DNA of 64,000 nucleotides. Origin: Ktedonobacter robiniae. GTDB lineage: Bacteria; Chloroflexota; Ktedonobacteria; Ktedonobacterales; Ktedonobacteraceae. The DNA lies in the NCBI RefSeq assembly GCF_016587375.1, contig NZ_BNJG01000002.1, forward strand, positions 1,984,001-2,048,000, read 5' to 3'. Made by a program: the position numbers and the translations under genes. Under the pieces are notes generated by a model, which was given only the letters and a program-made list of their open reading frames with translations, did not search any database and was not told the origin of the DNA. This document shows, one piece after another, positions 1 through 9,590 of the stretch. The stretch's first letter is position 1, and every line of letters begins with the position of its first letter.

Positions 1-1
1 C

Positions 2-175
2 ATCGCGCGAGGGGAATTATCTCCACAGGTGGATTGCCAGTTGCTCTTAGAAACGCTCAGTGGCATTGTGTATATGCGCTTATTTGTGGTCAATGAAGCG
101 GTTGATGAGACCTTCCCCGAACAGATAGTAGATCTCATGCTTTCGGGGGTGAACAAACCTTTGTCCACCGAGTAA
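2..175 (+). CDS. TetR-family regulator, C-terminal fragment (runs off window start)
   Basis: Reading frame 2 is open from the window edge to a TAA at 173-175 and gives 57 residues. The pattern RGELSP...CQLLLETLSGIVYMRL...ETFPEQIVDLMLSG matches the last helices of TetR/AcrR C-terminal ligand domains, where this amphipathic helix pair forms the dimer interface. The DNA-binding N-terminus lies outside the window. No ligand can be inferred. Confidence 0.7.
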   Translation: MARGELSPQVDCQLLLETLSGIVYMRLFVVNEAVDETFPEQIVDLMLSGVNKPLSTE

Positions 176-347
176 CAGCTTGTATCTTCCTTGTTGTGGG
201 AAGGGAGTTCAGGCGGCTCTTTTCGCGGGCGTGGGCGTGCAGACAGCTTCTGGGGCGCGTCGCAAGGGTCCTTTGTCATCATTCCTGCCTCCCTGTTCGT
301 GCTTCATTTTCCTCTCCTCATAGCCAAGCTAATTGCTAGCTGACCCA
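176..347. other. intergenic, no gene seen
   Basis: Spacer between the TetR end and the LysR stop. The two genes converge here. I see no clear terminator hairpin and no ORF with a plausible start. Confidence 0.5.
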
Positions 348-1240
348 CTAGGAGATGCCTTGCTCCAGGTCGGCAAAGTAGTCCATGACAAACTGGCGGA
401 AGGCCAGGGCTGCCTGAGAGAGATAATGCTTCTCCCGCCAGGCAATGCCAAGAGTACGCTCACAGGTGGGATTCGTCAGATGAATACATGACAAGACTTG
501 CTCATTGGCCTGTTTCTTCATCAGTGCTGGCGTGAACCCCACACCAAGTCCAGCTTTGACGAAATCATAGAGGGTTGCAGGCTCATCTATTTCGTAAGGG
601 ATGGAAAGAGTAATGCCTGCTTGTTGGCAAAATGTATCGATCAGGTCGCGCAGACCACTGCCAACCTTCTCAATCACCACGGCTTCGTGGGCTATTTCGC
701 GCAAAGGGATGTGCTTCTGCCCGGCAAGTCGATGTGTGCTGGGAACGACCAGGAGAATTTCTTCGCTGAGCAAGGATCTCCATTGGATGCAAGGTTTGAC
801 GAGCGGAGTGGATAAGAAGCCGAAATCATAGGCACCCGTTTCGAGCCGCTGGGGTATTTCAGCAAATGGACATTGGGATAAGCGAAAGTAAATGGAAGGT
901 GTAAGATCTGGAAGCAGTATAACAGGTCGGGAATCCAGGGGAGTGAAGCCGCAATCAACGAAACCACTCCCTGTTCGAGCCCGGCCATATCTTGAACTTT
1001 GCGCTGCCCCTCTTCCAATTCAGAGAACATGGCCTCAATGTGCTCAAGGAACGCTTTGCCGAACTGATTGAGCTGAAGAGATCTTTCTTGCCGATCAAAA
1101 AGGGGAACACCGATCTCTTTCTCCAGACGCCGAATCGTTTTACTGAGCGAAGGCTGAGCAATGCAGAGTTCCTCAGCCGCTTTCGTCATATGCTCTCTGC
1201 GTGCCACCACGCGAAAATAGCGTAATTGAAGCAGGTCCAT
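348..1240 (-). pseudogene. LysR-family transcriptional regulator, one frameshift
   Basis: The first frame (ATG at 1240) gives a classic LysR winged HTH at residues 1-60 (MDLLQLRYFRVVARREHMT, AQPSLSKTIRRLEKEIG, LFDR). It continues into the effector domain to about SLPWIPDLLY, then goes out of frame near 885-900. The third frame resumes at once with FRLSQCPFAEIPQRLETGAYDF and runs through LLVVPSTHRLAG to a stop at 348. Joined, the protein is about 297 residues, normal for LysR, with resemblance to the GltC/YybE branch. A single-base shift is the only visible lesion, so recent decay or a sequencing error are both possible. No obvious divergent target gene adjoins it. Confidence 0.8.
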
Positions 1241-1304
1241 CGGCTCTTTCCTTTCACAACGATAGCTCCGGGTCTATGGATTCATGCATAATTAGGAGGC
1301 TTGG

Positions 1305-1928
1305 TTAGATTTCCTGTTCAGGCCAGATTTGACGGAGAATCTGATCAACTGTTTCATCAGGTGTTTGCTCGGATGTATCAATCCAGTGACCGCCGCCCTC
1401 CATCGTCGTCCTGAGAACCTGATCGAGATAGAGAGCCCACGCTTTGCCAAGGGGACGCTTGGCACGGCTCTTGTCGCGAATCTGCGCAACCACCTCGACG
1501 CGCGGAGCCAGGACAATCAAGGAGTAAGTGGTTCCTTGTAAATGCGTCTGCACCTCAGGCCAATCTTCACCGGTGATAATATCGTCGAGCACCACGGTGA
1601 AGCCTGCCTCCAAGAACGATTTTCCAATGAGACACATGTGTTTGAGGCGCAGCCGATACTGTCGAGCTTCTTCTCCCGTGAGCGGGCCTGGTTCTTGTGC
1701 TCCCTGGCTTCCTGAGACAATCATGTGCTGCAAAATATCGGCTTCGACATGCACGCCTCGTACAAAGCGCTGGGCAAGTAAGTTTGAGACAGTCGATTTT
1801 CCGGCAGCCTGGATGCCAGTCACGACGATGATCCTCTTCTGTGTGGGGATCAGAGAGCGAGTCGTCCCGCTGACGACATCTCTCTGGGCGCGCTCTGGTT
1901 GATGGTGGTGCTGGTTTGTTGGTTCCAT
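1305..1928 (-). CDS. P-loop kinase-like protein (AAA_33 / chloramphenicol phosphotransferase-like)
   Basis: The protein is about 207 residues. A Walker A motif GIQAAGKST sits about 45 residues in, after a polar His/Gln-rich leader. It is followed by HVEADIL and, further on, VVLDDIITGEDW, a plausible Walker B/acceptor region, then a lid rich in Arg/Lys (RDKSRAKRPLGKAW). This organisation fits small-molecule kinases of the zeta-toxin/CPT-like P-loop group; the substrate is unknown. I chose the ATG at 1926-1928 rather than the TTG five codons upstream because GAAAGAGAG precedes it at good spacing. The start overlaps the end of the upstream response-regulator remnant, so the two were probably cotranscribed. 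Confidence 0.7.
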   Translation of the reverse strand: MEPTNQHHHQPERAQRDVVSGTTRSLIPTQKRIIVVTGIQAAGKSTVSNLLAQRFVRGVHVEADILQHMIVSGSQGAQEPGPLTGEEARQYRLRLKHMCLIGKSFLEAGFTVVLDDIITGEDWPEVQTHLQGTTYSLIVLAPRVEVVAQIRDKSRAKRPLGKAWALYLDQVLRTTMEGGGHWIDTSEQTPDETVDQILRQIWPEQEI

Positions 1929-1943
1929 GTTTCTCTCTTTCAA

Positions 1944-2535
1944 TCAATAGGAATACATGGCTGACGGAATCGATATCCCACGCCAGTGATGGTTTCGAGA
2001 TAGTTAGGTTGCCTGGGATCATCCTCCAACTTGAGGCGCAGGGTATGCAGATAGACACGAATGTAATCTACATCCTCGTATACCCTCTACCCCAGACGGC
2101 ATGTAATAACGAGTGATGGGAGAGCACTTTGTCCCCCTCGCGCATGAGGGTGAACAGCAAGGTGCATTCGATAGGCGTCAGACGCAGCATCTGCCCATGA
2201 ACGACTATACATCGCTCTGCGCACTGTAAGCGAATCTGCTGATCCTCGCTTTCCAGCACAGAGCAAGGGCCAACTTGTCTTGAAGCATTACATGAGGACG
2301 CCAGAGACGCACGATAGCGCCTGGTATGCCCGTGCAAGCGGGCACGCAGTTCCTGTTTGCTGCAGGAAAAGAAGACATAATCGTTGGCACCGGCATCGAG
2401 CATGCTGACAATGTGCGCTTCCTCCTCAGCTTCAGAACAGATCACCAGCGGTGTGCGAGGCGTGATCTGACGAATCTGTTGGATCTCACGTGAGCAAGTT
2501 ACACCCCATCCGCAGAATCGCCTCCCCTTGCTCAT
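1944..2535 (-). pseudogene. OmpR/PhoB-type response regulator, 5'-truncated and frameshifted
   Basis: The frame from 2535 encodes the second half of a receiver domain (PLVICSEAEEEAHIVSMLDAGANDYV, the alpha4-beta5 region) and a winged helix starting LRLTPIECTLLFTLM. It stops early at 2068. The other frame carries the missing end: VYEDVDYIRVYLHTLRLKLE followed by YLETITGVGYRFR, the signature C-terminal wing of OmpR/KdpE regulators, with a stop at 1944. The phosphoacceptor half of the receiver is absent upstream of 2535. So there is both an N-terminal loss and a shift near 2090, and the protein cannot be functional as read. Confidence 0.75.
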
Positions 2536-2536
2536 C

Positions 2537-2811
2537 CTACCGACTCAGATACTCTTTAAACCAAAGAACGTGAATCAAGAGCGTTTCATCCTGGCGTGAA
2601 AAGAGCCAGCGGTATTCTCCAGGTCGTACATCCAGGAGCACCTGGAATCACTGGCTCCCCACAATAATAAATGCATAGGACCGACTAACGTCCCGAGTTC
2701 GTCTGGGAAAGAAGCGATGATGGTTGCTTCCTGAGTCCCATCTGAGAGCGTGGCTAATCCACCATAGAGGTCGTCGATTTCGAGTGTGAGTTTGAACTTT
2801 GTGGCAGGCAT
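2537..2811 (-). pseudogene. small hypothetical protein, frameshifted near 2640
   Basis: ATG at 2809-2811 begins MPATKFKLTLEIDDLYGGLATLSDGTQEA, and this frame ends at 2575. A second frame picks up DVRPGEYRWLFSRQDETLLI and HVLWFKEYLSR to a stop at 2537. The second half is a good continuation in composition and length, so the original protein was about 90 residues. I do not recognise the family. It lies immediately upstream of the response-regulator remnant on the same strand. Confidence 0.45.
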
Positions 2812-2845
2812 AGGGTAGCATCCCACGGGATGCGCAACGAGATGG

Positions 2846-2902
2846 CAGAAAGGAGAGAGCGAAGAGACAGGAATCCCATGCTTCTTCGCTCTCTCCTTTC
2901 TG
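2846..2902. terminator. 20-bp perfect inverted repeat (hairpin)
   Basis: The arms 2846-2865 and 2883-2902 are exact reverse complements around a 17-base loop. It sits between the WYL regulator (ends 2915) and the small gene starting at 2811, on the minus strand. Position suggests a terminator or an attenuating hairpin, but there is no clear U tract, so a repeat element is an alternative. Confidence 0.5.
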
Positions 2903-2914
2903 CACTCCATTTCA

Positions 2915-3808
2915 TCATGATGAAATTTTGGTTCCGACCTCACTCAGTTCCGAAAGCGTGTACCCAGCTTTCGTCCAAGCTTCAACAAAAGGCGGGTAGA
3001 GCTGTAAAAGGCGCTCGAACAACTCACTATTGTTGACCTGCATCCTGTCCAGGCAGGCAATCGTTCTCACGTCGAGAGAGAGTTGACGGGGTTGGCGAAC
3101 GACTCCGCTTTTTGCGTGTGTTTTGCGCCCAGCAGCACTTTTCCGTCCCCTGGGTGTACGCCCTCTCTTGTTGGCCTTTTGACTGTTGATCTGCTCCGAT
3201 CTCCCCGTTTTCTGGGCATGGTCGGCCTCTTTGGGAACATCTTTCTCCCTGGTCTGCTCGGCGTAGCTGGCTATGGTGAGAGCATGCTGGCGTACAACGG
3301 TTCGTAATTCAAGGGGGCGATGAATCAGGAAAGGGATCTCCAGACCAGCAAGCCGACGAGCCGCCCATCGGAGATCCTCCACCTCACCACGTACCAGTAC
3401 CCCCTCTTGCGTTTTTTCAAAATAGGCGGATGACAGGCTCAATTGGCGCTGCGCCTCCTCTACCGTGGTCTGAAGGCAGACTTCGACCTGCCATATGCTC
3501 GGAACGGAAGCCAGCGCATGCTGCACCACAGAGAGGGCAGAAAAGTCTTCTGGAAAGGGAAACGTTTCATCGAGAGGCTCGACAAGCGCAATGCGGTCCA
3601 GGCGAAAGAGGCGCTGCTCTTGTCGTAAGTGGCAGTAGCCGATGGTGTACCAGAGCCCCTCGTGATACACGACGCCGTAGGGATCAAATGTCCGCTCCGT
3701 GACATCCAAACGAGCGGAAAACGTCTCGGCACGCAATGTTGTAAATAGATCGCTTGCGATTTGACCAGCTCTCCTGAAAATGAACGCATATTGTGGCAAA
3801 AATACCAT
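2915..3808 (-). CDS. WYL-domain transcriptional regulator lacking its HTH (5'-truncated)
   Basis: Roughly 297 residues. The N-terminal half contains a WYL/PafC-like core: ERTFDPYGVVYHEGLWYTIGYCHLRQEQRLFRLDRI. It is followed by a WCX-like region ending in RRLAGLEIPFLI...PLELRTVVRQHAL. Then comes a strongly basic linker (KRGRTPRGRKSAAGRKTHAKSG) and a 40-residue tail. Family members normally start with a DeoR-type winged HTH of about 60 residues; here nothing upstream of 3808 encodes one, so the gene is beheaded. The start codon given is only the first available one. WYL domains sense nucleic-acid or nucleotide ligands; what remains could at most be a ligand-binding fragment. Confidence 0.7.
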   Translation of the reverse strand: MVFLPQYAFIFRRAGQIASDLFTTLRAETFSARLDVTERTFDPYGVVYHEGLWYTIGYCHLRQEQRLFRLDRIALVEPLDETFPFPEDFSALSVVQHALASVPSIWQVEVCLQTTVEEAQRQLSLSSAYFEKTQEGVLVRGEVEDLRWAARRLAGLEIPFLIHRPLELRTVVRQHALTIASYAEQTREKDVPKEADHAQKTGRSEQINSQKANKRGRTPRGRKSAAGRKTHAKSGVVRQPRQLSLDVRTIACLDRMQVNNSELFERLLQLYPPFVEAWTKAGYTLSELSEVGTKISS

Positions 3809-3874
3809 GCAATATGCTTCAAAGAGGAAAATACATGATAGTGTGAATTGGGTCCATTTTTTATATAAAGTATC

Positions 3875-5191
3875 TTATTCCTTCTCCTGCGCTATATTGT
3901 TCAACAACGGCGCTTCTCTCAATGGCCGGTAGAGTGTCGCAGCCAGAGCGGCAATGCCCTGGGGGAAAAACAGTACTATCACTGTCCAGACCGGGCCAAT
4001 CCACTGGATCAGGACCCCAGTGATGAGCACGCCGAGCGGCTGACTGCCAAAGGTGACCAGGCGAAAGATGCTGCTGACTCGTCCGAGCATTTGATCGGGC
4101 GTGACGACCAGACGATAGTTAAGTTGGGTGGTCTCAAAAATAGGCGCGATAATAAAACTGACTGCCACTGCACCACCCAGGATCAGCGGATTTGGGGCAA
4201 GAGCAAATGCAAGCCAGGAGACAGCCCAAATCCAGGATGAACAGATCATCAAGGAGCCGAAAGAGAAACGCTTCTGCAATGGGGTTGCCAGGAAAGAACC
4301 TGCCAGACTGCCCAGACCAATGCTGGCAAAAATGGCCCCAATCACAAGTGAGGTGGCGTGCAACCCCTGGGCCAAGACGATCAGGATCAGGGCATACCCA
4401 TACACAGGGGTGACGAGACAAAAAGAGAGAAGAGCCAGGAAACGCAACACTGGGGTGTTCCAGAGCCAGATTAGCCCTTCCCCGATTTCCTTCCACATCC
4501 GGCTCGGTGTCTGGACACGCTCCTCTTGAAACTTCGTCTGCATGAACAAGAGGCCCAGGACCGAGCAGACATAAGAGAGGGCATCCAGGAAGAAAGGCAG
4601 GGCACGCCCCAGACCGTAGAGAAGCCCTCCCAGCAGCGGACCAATCAGCCAGGAAATGGAACCGATCGCCTCATTCTGGGCAACGGCCGTGGGAAGGTAT
4701 TCTTGCGAGACCACACGGGGGAGACAAGCAGCCTCGGCGAGCGAGAAAAAAGTAAAGAGCGTGCCCTCTATCAGTGCAACGAGACCCAGCTGAAGAAAAC
4801 TCAGGCGGCCCACCCAGAGAGCCACGGGAATGCTCAAGAGAGCGAGAGCACGCCCAGTATCACAGAGCAGCATCACTTTGCGGCGGTCCCAGCGATCGAT
4901 CAGCGCGCCAGCAGGCAGGCAAAGCACGGCAAAAGGGAGGCTACGCAGTGCAGCCACGATGCCTGCCTGAATTGGAGAAAACGTAAGAGCCAGGACCAAC
5001 AGCGGAAAAGCCAGTTGTGAGATCTGGGTACCGATGTTGGAAAGCAATTGCCCGCTCCAAAGCAAGAGATAGTCGCGATTGTACCAGAGAGGTGCGAGGC
5101 GTGGCGGCCTTCCAGCCTTTCCAGGAACCTGCATAGGTGCAGGAGAATCATCCATCTGGAGAGGACGCGAGAACTGGTGTTCCTGTGACAT
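3875..5191 (-). CDS. MFS transporter (EntS/MFS_3-like exporter)
   Basis: About 438 residues, with twelve hydrophobic segments expected from the alternating pattern. Landmarks are LWSGQLLSNIGTQISQLAFPL in TM1, the loop-2 motif AGALIDRWDRRKVML, and the second-half equivalent around ATPLQKRFSFG. This is the pattern of enterobactin-exporter-like and macrolide-efflux-like MFS proteins. I prefer the ATG at 5189-5191 over an upstream in-frame start because GGAGGAGAG lies just before it. The gene looks intact and stands alone. The substrate cannot be told from sequence. Confidence 0.85.
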   Translation of the reverse strand: MSQEHQFSRPLQMDDSPAPMQVPGKAGRPPRLAPLWYNRDYLLLWSGQLLSNIGTQISQLAFPLLVLALTFSPIQAGIVAALRSLPFAVLCLPAGALIDRWDRRKVMLLCDTGRALALLSIPVALWVGRLSFLQLGLVALIEGTLFTFFSLAEAACLPRVVSQEYLPTAVAQNEAIGSISWLIGPLLGGLLYGLGRALPFFLDALSYVCSVLGLLFMQTKFQEERVQTPSRMWKEIGEGLIWLWNTPVLRFLALLSFCLVTPVYGYALILIVLAQGLHATSLVIGAIFASIGLGSLAGSFLATPLQKRFSFGSLMICSSWIWAVSWLAFALAPNPLILGGAVAVSFIIAPIFETTQLNYRLVVTPDQMLGRVSSIFRLVTFGSQPLGVLITGVLIQWIGPVWTVIVLFFPQGIAALAATLYRPLREAPLLNNIAQEKE

Positions 5192-5436
5192 ACGATGTGC
5201 TCTCCTCCAATAGGAACCATGGGACTGTAGTGCTATGTAGCATAGCATGGAAAACAGCTGATCTCATTGGCCGATGAGACAGGAGAGAAGCTGAACAAAA
5301 GGACAGGAGTTTCCAATGGAGGAACATTTCTTGAAGTCGCTGAGGAGGTGGGACGGCTTGTCATGTGCCGGGTGCTCGTTCTTTTCAAAGAAGAGCAGGC
5401 CTTGTGGTGATGGAAGGTGAATGCTCTGTTGCAGGC
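5192..5436. other. intergenic, no gene seen
   Basis: Upstream region of the MFS gene, following the methyltransferase remnant on the same strand. It holds the MFS ribosome binding site. No other structure stands out. Confidence 0.5.
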
Positions 5437-6370
5437 TCATTGCACGCCTCCTGGTTTATAGGCATGCATACGAGAGAGGGTCCAGAACCCCTTGAAGGTG
5501 GGAGCGCTCATCTCTGCTCGCATTTGTTCAAAGATCTCTTCAAAACTCGTCGGGGTCAGGTCGGTGGTCTGGTAGAACACTGGGGCAAGCTGGTAAAAGA
5601 AGGATTCGGCATTGGTGCGCATACTGGCTTGATAGAGGATCCCAGCCGAAAAGTCGAGCATCATCCGTTGTTCTTCAACGCCACAGTACCCAATGTCGTG
5701 CAGGTGTTCGAAGAGGCGTGTGTGTTGCAAAGGTATACTGGCAAGCTCTGAGCCCTCCTGGCGTTCTTCGTGCTGAGCTAGGAGAGTCTGTGTGCGCACG
5801 GCAAGGGCCTGCTCGTAGTAATGAGTCAGCGTTTCACAGGCGGGGCTATTTGAGAAGGCGGCGATGCATTCCGTGAGGCGGAGGAGCCCTCCGGGGCGCA
5901 GGACACGCCAACACTCTCGGAGCAGCCGGGCCAGCCAGCCGGTGTGAGAAAGGTGCGTAAGAAGCAACCGTTGATGAGCGTGAAGAAGTTGGCAGGGCAG
6001 CACAACTCCCTGGCAAAGTCCATCTGGAGAAATTGGATGCGTGCCTGAGCCTGCATCTGGCGAATGGTATTAGCCTGCCGGATGGAGGGGCAAGGGCCGA
6101 AACGCCAAAGACCAGGCAGAAATGATCGTCAAAGGCCACATCACAGGCCCATGTCCCTCCTGGCCCACACCCAAGATCCAGGATGAGGTGAGGCGAGGTG
6201 GACGTGGTGAAGGCCAGCTCTTCCAGCTCCGGTAAGGGTTCCTTGAGAGCTGAGGCGAGCATGTGATATTGCGTGATCACACGCGCTTGCTCAGCGGAGG
6301 CCAGTGGATCAAGCAGCAGGAGACCATGTGTGCTGGCTCCTGCATAAATACGATGGGAGGCGTGAAACAT
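5437..6370 (-). pseudogene. class I SAM-dependent methyltransferase, at least two frameshifts
   Basis: ATG at 6368-6370 (AGGAAGGGAAG ahead of it) begins MFHASHRIYAGAST and reads into motif I, HLILDLGCGPGG. The frame is lost after WACDVAF. A second frame carries ARIQFLQMDFARELCC, and a third carries LLRECWRVLRPGGLLRLTE (motif for the post-II strand of methyltransferases) to a stop at 5437. The joined length would be about 310 residues. Several independent shifts make this a real pseudogene rather than one error. Confidence 0.75.
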
Positions 6371-6478
6371 CTTCCCTTCCTCTTCTTCACTTCTCTCAAC
6401 CTGACAAAACAACAAGCGTATCTCTCTTTGCATCAATCTCGTTGGGGCTGCATATAGTCATGCTCTGCCCATGTTTCC

Positions 6479-6895
6479 TCACGAGGGGCCTGAGAGGGGG
6501 GCAGCGCTATGCTTCTTGTGTGGTGGTTGTGTTTCCTCTCGCGCTTCACCGGCTTGGCCGTGTTGCTTGATGGGCGCGCCATAGTCAGGAAGCAAGAGGG
6601 TAGGGAGTCGGGAAGCGAGCAGACGTTGCTCCTGGGAACATTGCAGTAGGAGGGTGCGTTCCTCTCGTTCTAAGAGGCCTCGGAGACGCTTGAGTGCGAT
6701 GTCCTCGTGAGCGAGGCGGGCGCGATGCACAACGTTGAGTTCGGCGTTGGTGAGGAGCCCTGCTCGGGTCAGATCGGATGAGCCGACGATGGCAGTCTGT
6801 GGTGCGATGGGCGCGCTATCCTGGTCGGCGTAGAAGAGAAAGCAGCGAGCATGAAGGTGGGTGTGCACGGTAAGGCGGACCTCCACTAGAATCAC
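6479..6895 (-). pseudogene. PLD-like (HKD) domain fragment, helicase-associated type
   Basis: The core reads VHTHLHARCFLFYADQ...AIVGSSDLTRAGLLTNAELNVV. It resembles the second half of the phospholipase-D-like domain found at the N-terminus of SNF2-type helicases and some restriction endonucleases (HxK...GSxNLT...NxE). The HxK lysine is Arg here. The domain start and any helicase part are absent on both sides, so I read this as a fragment of a larger gene. The Gln/Arg-rich tail after residue 100 has no recognised homologue. Confidence 0.55.
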
Positions 6896-6902
6896 CGAGC
6901 GA

Positions 6903-7229
6903 ACCTATCGTAATACAAAAGTAGCCGCAATGCTGGAAGCAGGTTGGCCCCGCGAAGCTCTCCAGGAACTTACAGACCTGATGGACCTTCCAGAAGAAGG
7001 GGACATGACACGGCAAAATGCCTATACTGATTATCTTTGGGCGCAAGCCTACGCCAATCTGGGATTGATTGATGCCGCAGCCACTCCAGCACAAGATGCG
7101 TTCGCCAGAATGAAGCAAATAAAGTCCCGTATCCACATCACGCGCATTGCCGGATTACAAGGACAACTGAGCCAGCTCGATAGCAAAAACATCGAGGTCA
7201 TTCGGTTAGGTGTGATGATTCATTCATAA
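6903..7229 (+). pseudogene. C-terminal TPR fragment of a regulator-type protein
   Basis: The open frame to the stop at 7229 contains MLEAGWPREALQELTDLMDL and QNAYTDYLWAQAYANLGLID, two helix-turn-helix TPR-like units. It ends SRIHITRIAGLQGQLSQLDS. Such repeats commonly form the C-terminus of XRE-type regulators with TPR arrays. The N-terminal DNA-binding part is missing and the 5' side runs into the PLD fragment, so this is a truncated gene. The NUDIX gene starts 11 bases later and may have been cotranscribed. Confidence 0.5.
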
Positions 7230-7239
7230 GGGAGAAACA

Positions 7240-7779
7240 ATGTATCGCCAACCTGTCAGAAAGTATCCGAATCGTCAATATGTGACGGGAGAACAACAAA
7301 AACCAGGAACGTTCCTGCCAGATTCAACCTATGCAGCAGCATTGGATGCGCTCGTAATTTGTTGTGCTGATGCTGCTCTCTTGCATCAAGGGATGTGGTT
7401 GATTGCCAAGCGGGCATGGGAACCCCATCCCGACTGGTGGGTTATAGGAGGACGGATGCGCAAAGGTGAACGTATTGAGCAGGCATTACGGCGGAATTTG
7501 CGACGAGAATTGCACCTTGATATTCCCGAAGACCGCCTCCGAAACATCATCGGCTACTATAGTCAGATCTGGGATACAAGAGCATGGGAGCCAACAACGA
7601 ACGGATGCCATATGTTCTCAATCACAACAGCCGTCAATCTCACTGATGAAGAAAAAACGAGTGTTCAGCTTAATGAAGAGTACGCAGATTCTCAATGGGT
7701 CTATCCTTTGCATGTGATAGAGAATGCTGATCACTTTCATCCGTGCCTTGTTCAAATAGCACGAGATATTATTAGATAG
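7240..7779 (+). CDS. NUDIX-fold hydrolase with a degenerate Nudix box
   Basis: 179 residues, start ATG after AAGGGAGAAACA. The Nudix box lies at about residues 70-93: GGRMRKGERIEQALRRNLRREL followed by HLDI. Compared with the consensus (Gx5Ex7REUxEExGU), the first Glu is kept but RE is RN and one Glu of the metal-binding EE pair is Arg. The same style of degenerate box, GGR start included, is known in GDP-mannose mannosyl hydrolases, so a sugar-nucleotide substrate is possible. The ORF is complete with a TAG at 7777-7779. Confidence 0.7.
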   Translation: MYRQPVRKYPNRQYVTGEQQKPGTFLPDSTYAAALDALVICCADAALLHQGMWLIAKRAWEPHPDWWVIGGRMRKGERIEQALRRNLRRELHLDIPEDRLRNIIGYYSQIWDTRAWEPTTNGCHMFSITTAVNLTDEEKTSVQLNEEYADSQWVYPLHVIENADHFHPCLVQIARDIIR

Positions 7780-7933
7780 ATTTATCTCAAAATAATTGGA
7801 TCTTCCCACGAGACGCCTGTGTAGGACTCTAGCACCTCTCATGGGGAGTTCCACCAAGTGGGTGCCGAGGAACTGTAAAGGGGCATATATTTGTCAATAA
7901 CCCCATGCATAAATGCAGAGGCTTGCCCACATT

Positions 7934-9080
7934 CTAGGACTGGGCTTCAGGGCTGATTGACAGCAGCCTACTACCCCGAAAGGCAGTATAGCGGTTGCGA
8001 ATGTTTACCGCCGCATTCACATCAGCATGGTCCGTGTGATCACAGTGAGGGCAGGAGAAGGCATGACGTTTGCGCCCCCCACGCAAGCCACAACGAGAAC
8101 AATTCTTACTCGTGTAGGCGGGGTTGACTTGTGTGATACTCAGCCCACATTCCTGGGCTTTATTCTCGACACAGGTACGAATAAGGCGTCGTTGCCAGAG
8201 GCTCATTCGACGTCGAAGGGCCTTGCCTTTGAGCTTGCCCTTCTCTGGTTTGGGCATCTGCAAATCCTCAAAGACGAGCACGGCATTCTGGGGGCAACGG
8301 TGATCAGTTGCTTTGCTGTTTGTTGGGCAAAGGTGCGGGTACGATTGCGTTGTGTGCGACCTAACCGTTTGAGAAGGCGCCGAATACTGCGTGTATCCTT
8401 CTTCTCTGCCTTACGGGCCGCATGTTTGCGCTGGAGACGAGCGCGCATCTTGGCGGTGCATCGGTTTTTGACTTTGACGTCTTTCCACTCACAAAGAAGG
8501 TATGCCCATCAGGGTCAACGGCGACAAGGGCATTGGTCTCATTGAGGTCAATGCCTACTGGGAGAATACCTTGAGGCTCTAGGGCGTCAAGGGTAAGCGT
8601 CACACGCCCGATGAGCTTGCCATGGCGCTTAATAACGGTGAGGCTATCAATCTCACGGGCTTTCATAAAGGTTGCCTCAAAGTCTTGAGGGAGAGTATAC
8701 GTGAGGTGTTTCCGTCCTGCTACAGTCCAGAGAGAGAGGGTGCCATCTTTGCGAAAGTCAGCGTCACGCCCACGCTTTCCAACCAGGAACAAAGCACGAG
8801 CCTTCTTGAAGAGAAAATGGTGTTGTACAGGTTTCTCGTTGGCTTTGGCGCTGGCATAGGCAGCGGAGACAAGACGAATAGCGGAGATCGTCATTTGTGC
8901 TGAGAGCGAACCTTTCACCTGATGGTAACACGCCCGTTACAATGCGAGAGCACCAAGAGGTTTGCCACCATTGAAACACGGTTCAGAGAGGGCATGTTGC
9001 ACCTCCCGAAACACATCAATAGTGTGCTCAAGGTCGCTGTCAGGCTCGATCACAATGGGAATGGTTCGTTGTATCTGCAT
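7934..9080 (-). pseudogene. tnpB: IS200/IS605-family TnpB, nonsense codon plus two frameshifts
   Basis: The pieces, read on the minus strand, are MQIQRTIPIVIEPD from the ATG at 9078-9080 to a TAA after GALAL, then KGSLSAQMTISAIRLVSAAY into the RuvC-I strand PVGIDLNETNALVAV. An Arg/Lys-rich helix (MRARLQRKHAARKAEKK) is in a second frame, and LVFEDLQMP with the zinc ribbon CSRCGLRGG...CPHCDHTDHADVNAA in a third. All three catalytic acids (D, E, D) are still visible, so the gene decayed after insertion. TnpB is the RNA-guided nuclease of IS605-type elements; no tnpA accompanies it. Confidence 0.85.
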
Positions 9081-9133
9081 GCGCTTATTTTACCACTAAA
9101 CCGTAGTATAGTCAATTCTTGCATGTGGCATTC

Positions 9134-9178
9134 GCGGCAATTCCTCCCTACGGCTCAAGCCGAGGGCACCCTTGCCGC
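9134..9178. repeat. subterminal hairpin of the dead IS200/IS605 element
   Basis: GCGGCAA at 9134-9140 pairs with TTGCCGC at 9172-9178. Inside it CCCT-A-CGGCT pairs with AGCCG-AGGG around CA. Imperfect hairpins of this kind mark the ends of IS200/IS605 elements and are recognised by their single-strand transposases. Its place upstream of the tnpB start makes it the likely left end. Confidence 0.5.
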
Positions 9179-9420
9179 AACTCTGGTGGTGTCATAGACG
9201 ATGCCTCTTGTTATGAGCAAGCCGTTTGCAGCCCAAACGCCTTCTCTCGAACGCTCGCTACGCGTGCCGAGATCGATGAGAGAAGAGAATTGGATGGCAC
9301 AGTTTTTTCCCTATTTACCCCTTGCTGAAGCAATATGGTATCAGTTATATTGAATGTATCGTTTTTTACTCCCTTTTTCAGCATCTGACTGAATCAGTTG
9401 TGTGATGAAGAGAGGAGGTT

Positions 9421-9477
9421 CTCTATCACTTGGATCGCGCTTCTTCTTGAAGAAGCTCGCTGAACCAAGTGATAGAG
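9421..9477. repeat. long inverted repeat with nested stem
   Basis: CTCTATCACTTGG (9421-9433) pairs with its exact complement at 9465-9477. Inside, CTTCTT and AAGAAG form a second stem. It lies just 5' of two very short ORFs. It could be an attenuator, a terminator or the end of a non-autonomous element. Confidence 0.5.
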
Positions 9478-9492
9478 GGACAGTTTGTCTCT

Positions 9493-9585
9493 ATGGCTCA
9501 AAAATGGGATATGGACCATCTTCGAGAAACGCAACGCGCAGTTTCTCGGAACTCTCTCAGTGAAGTGGAAGATGAGGGGAGGTGA
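9493..9585 (+). CDS. candidate 30-residue microprotein (upstream of a pair)
   Basis: The ATG at 9493 opens MAQKWDMDHLRETQRAVSRN and the frame ends in SLSEVEDEGR with TGA at 9583-9585. The peptide is polar and charged. The ribosome binding site is weak. Its stop codon lies inside the ribosome binding site of the next small ORF, an arrangement typical of translational coupling. It is too short for homology recognition and could be chance. Confidence 0.3.
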   Translation: MAQKWDMDHLRETQRAVSRNSLSEVEDEGR

Positions 9586-9590
9586 AAGGG

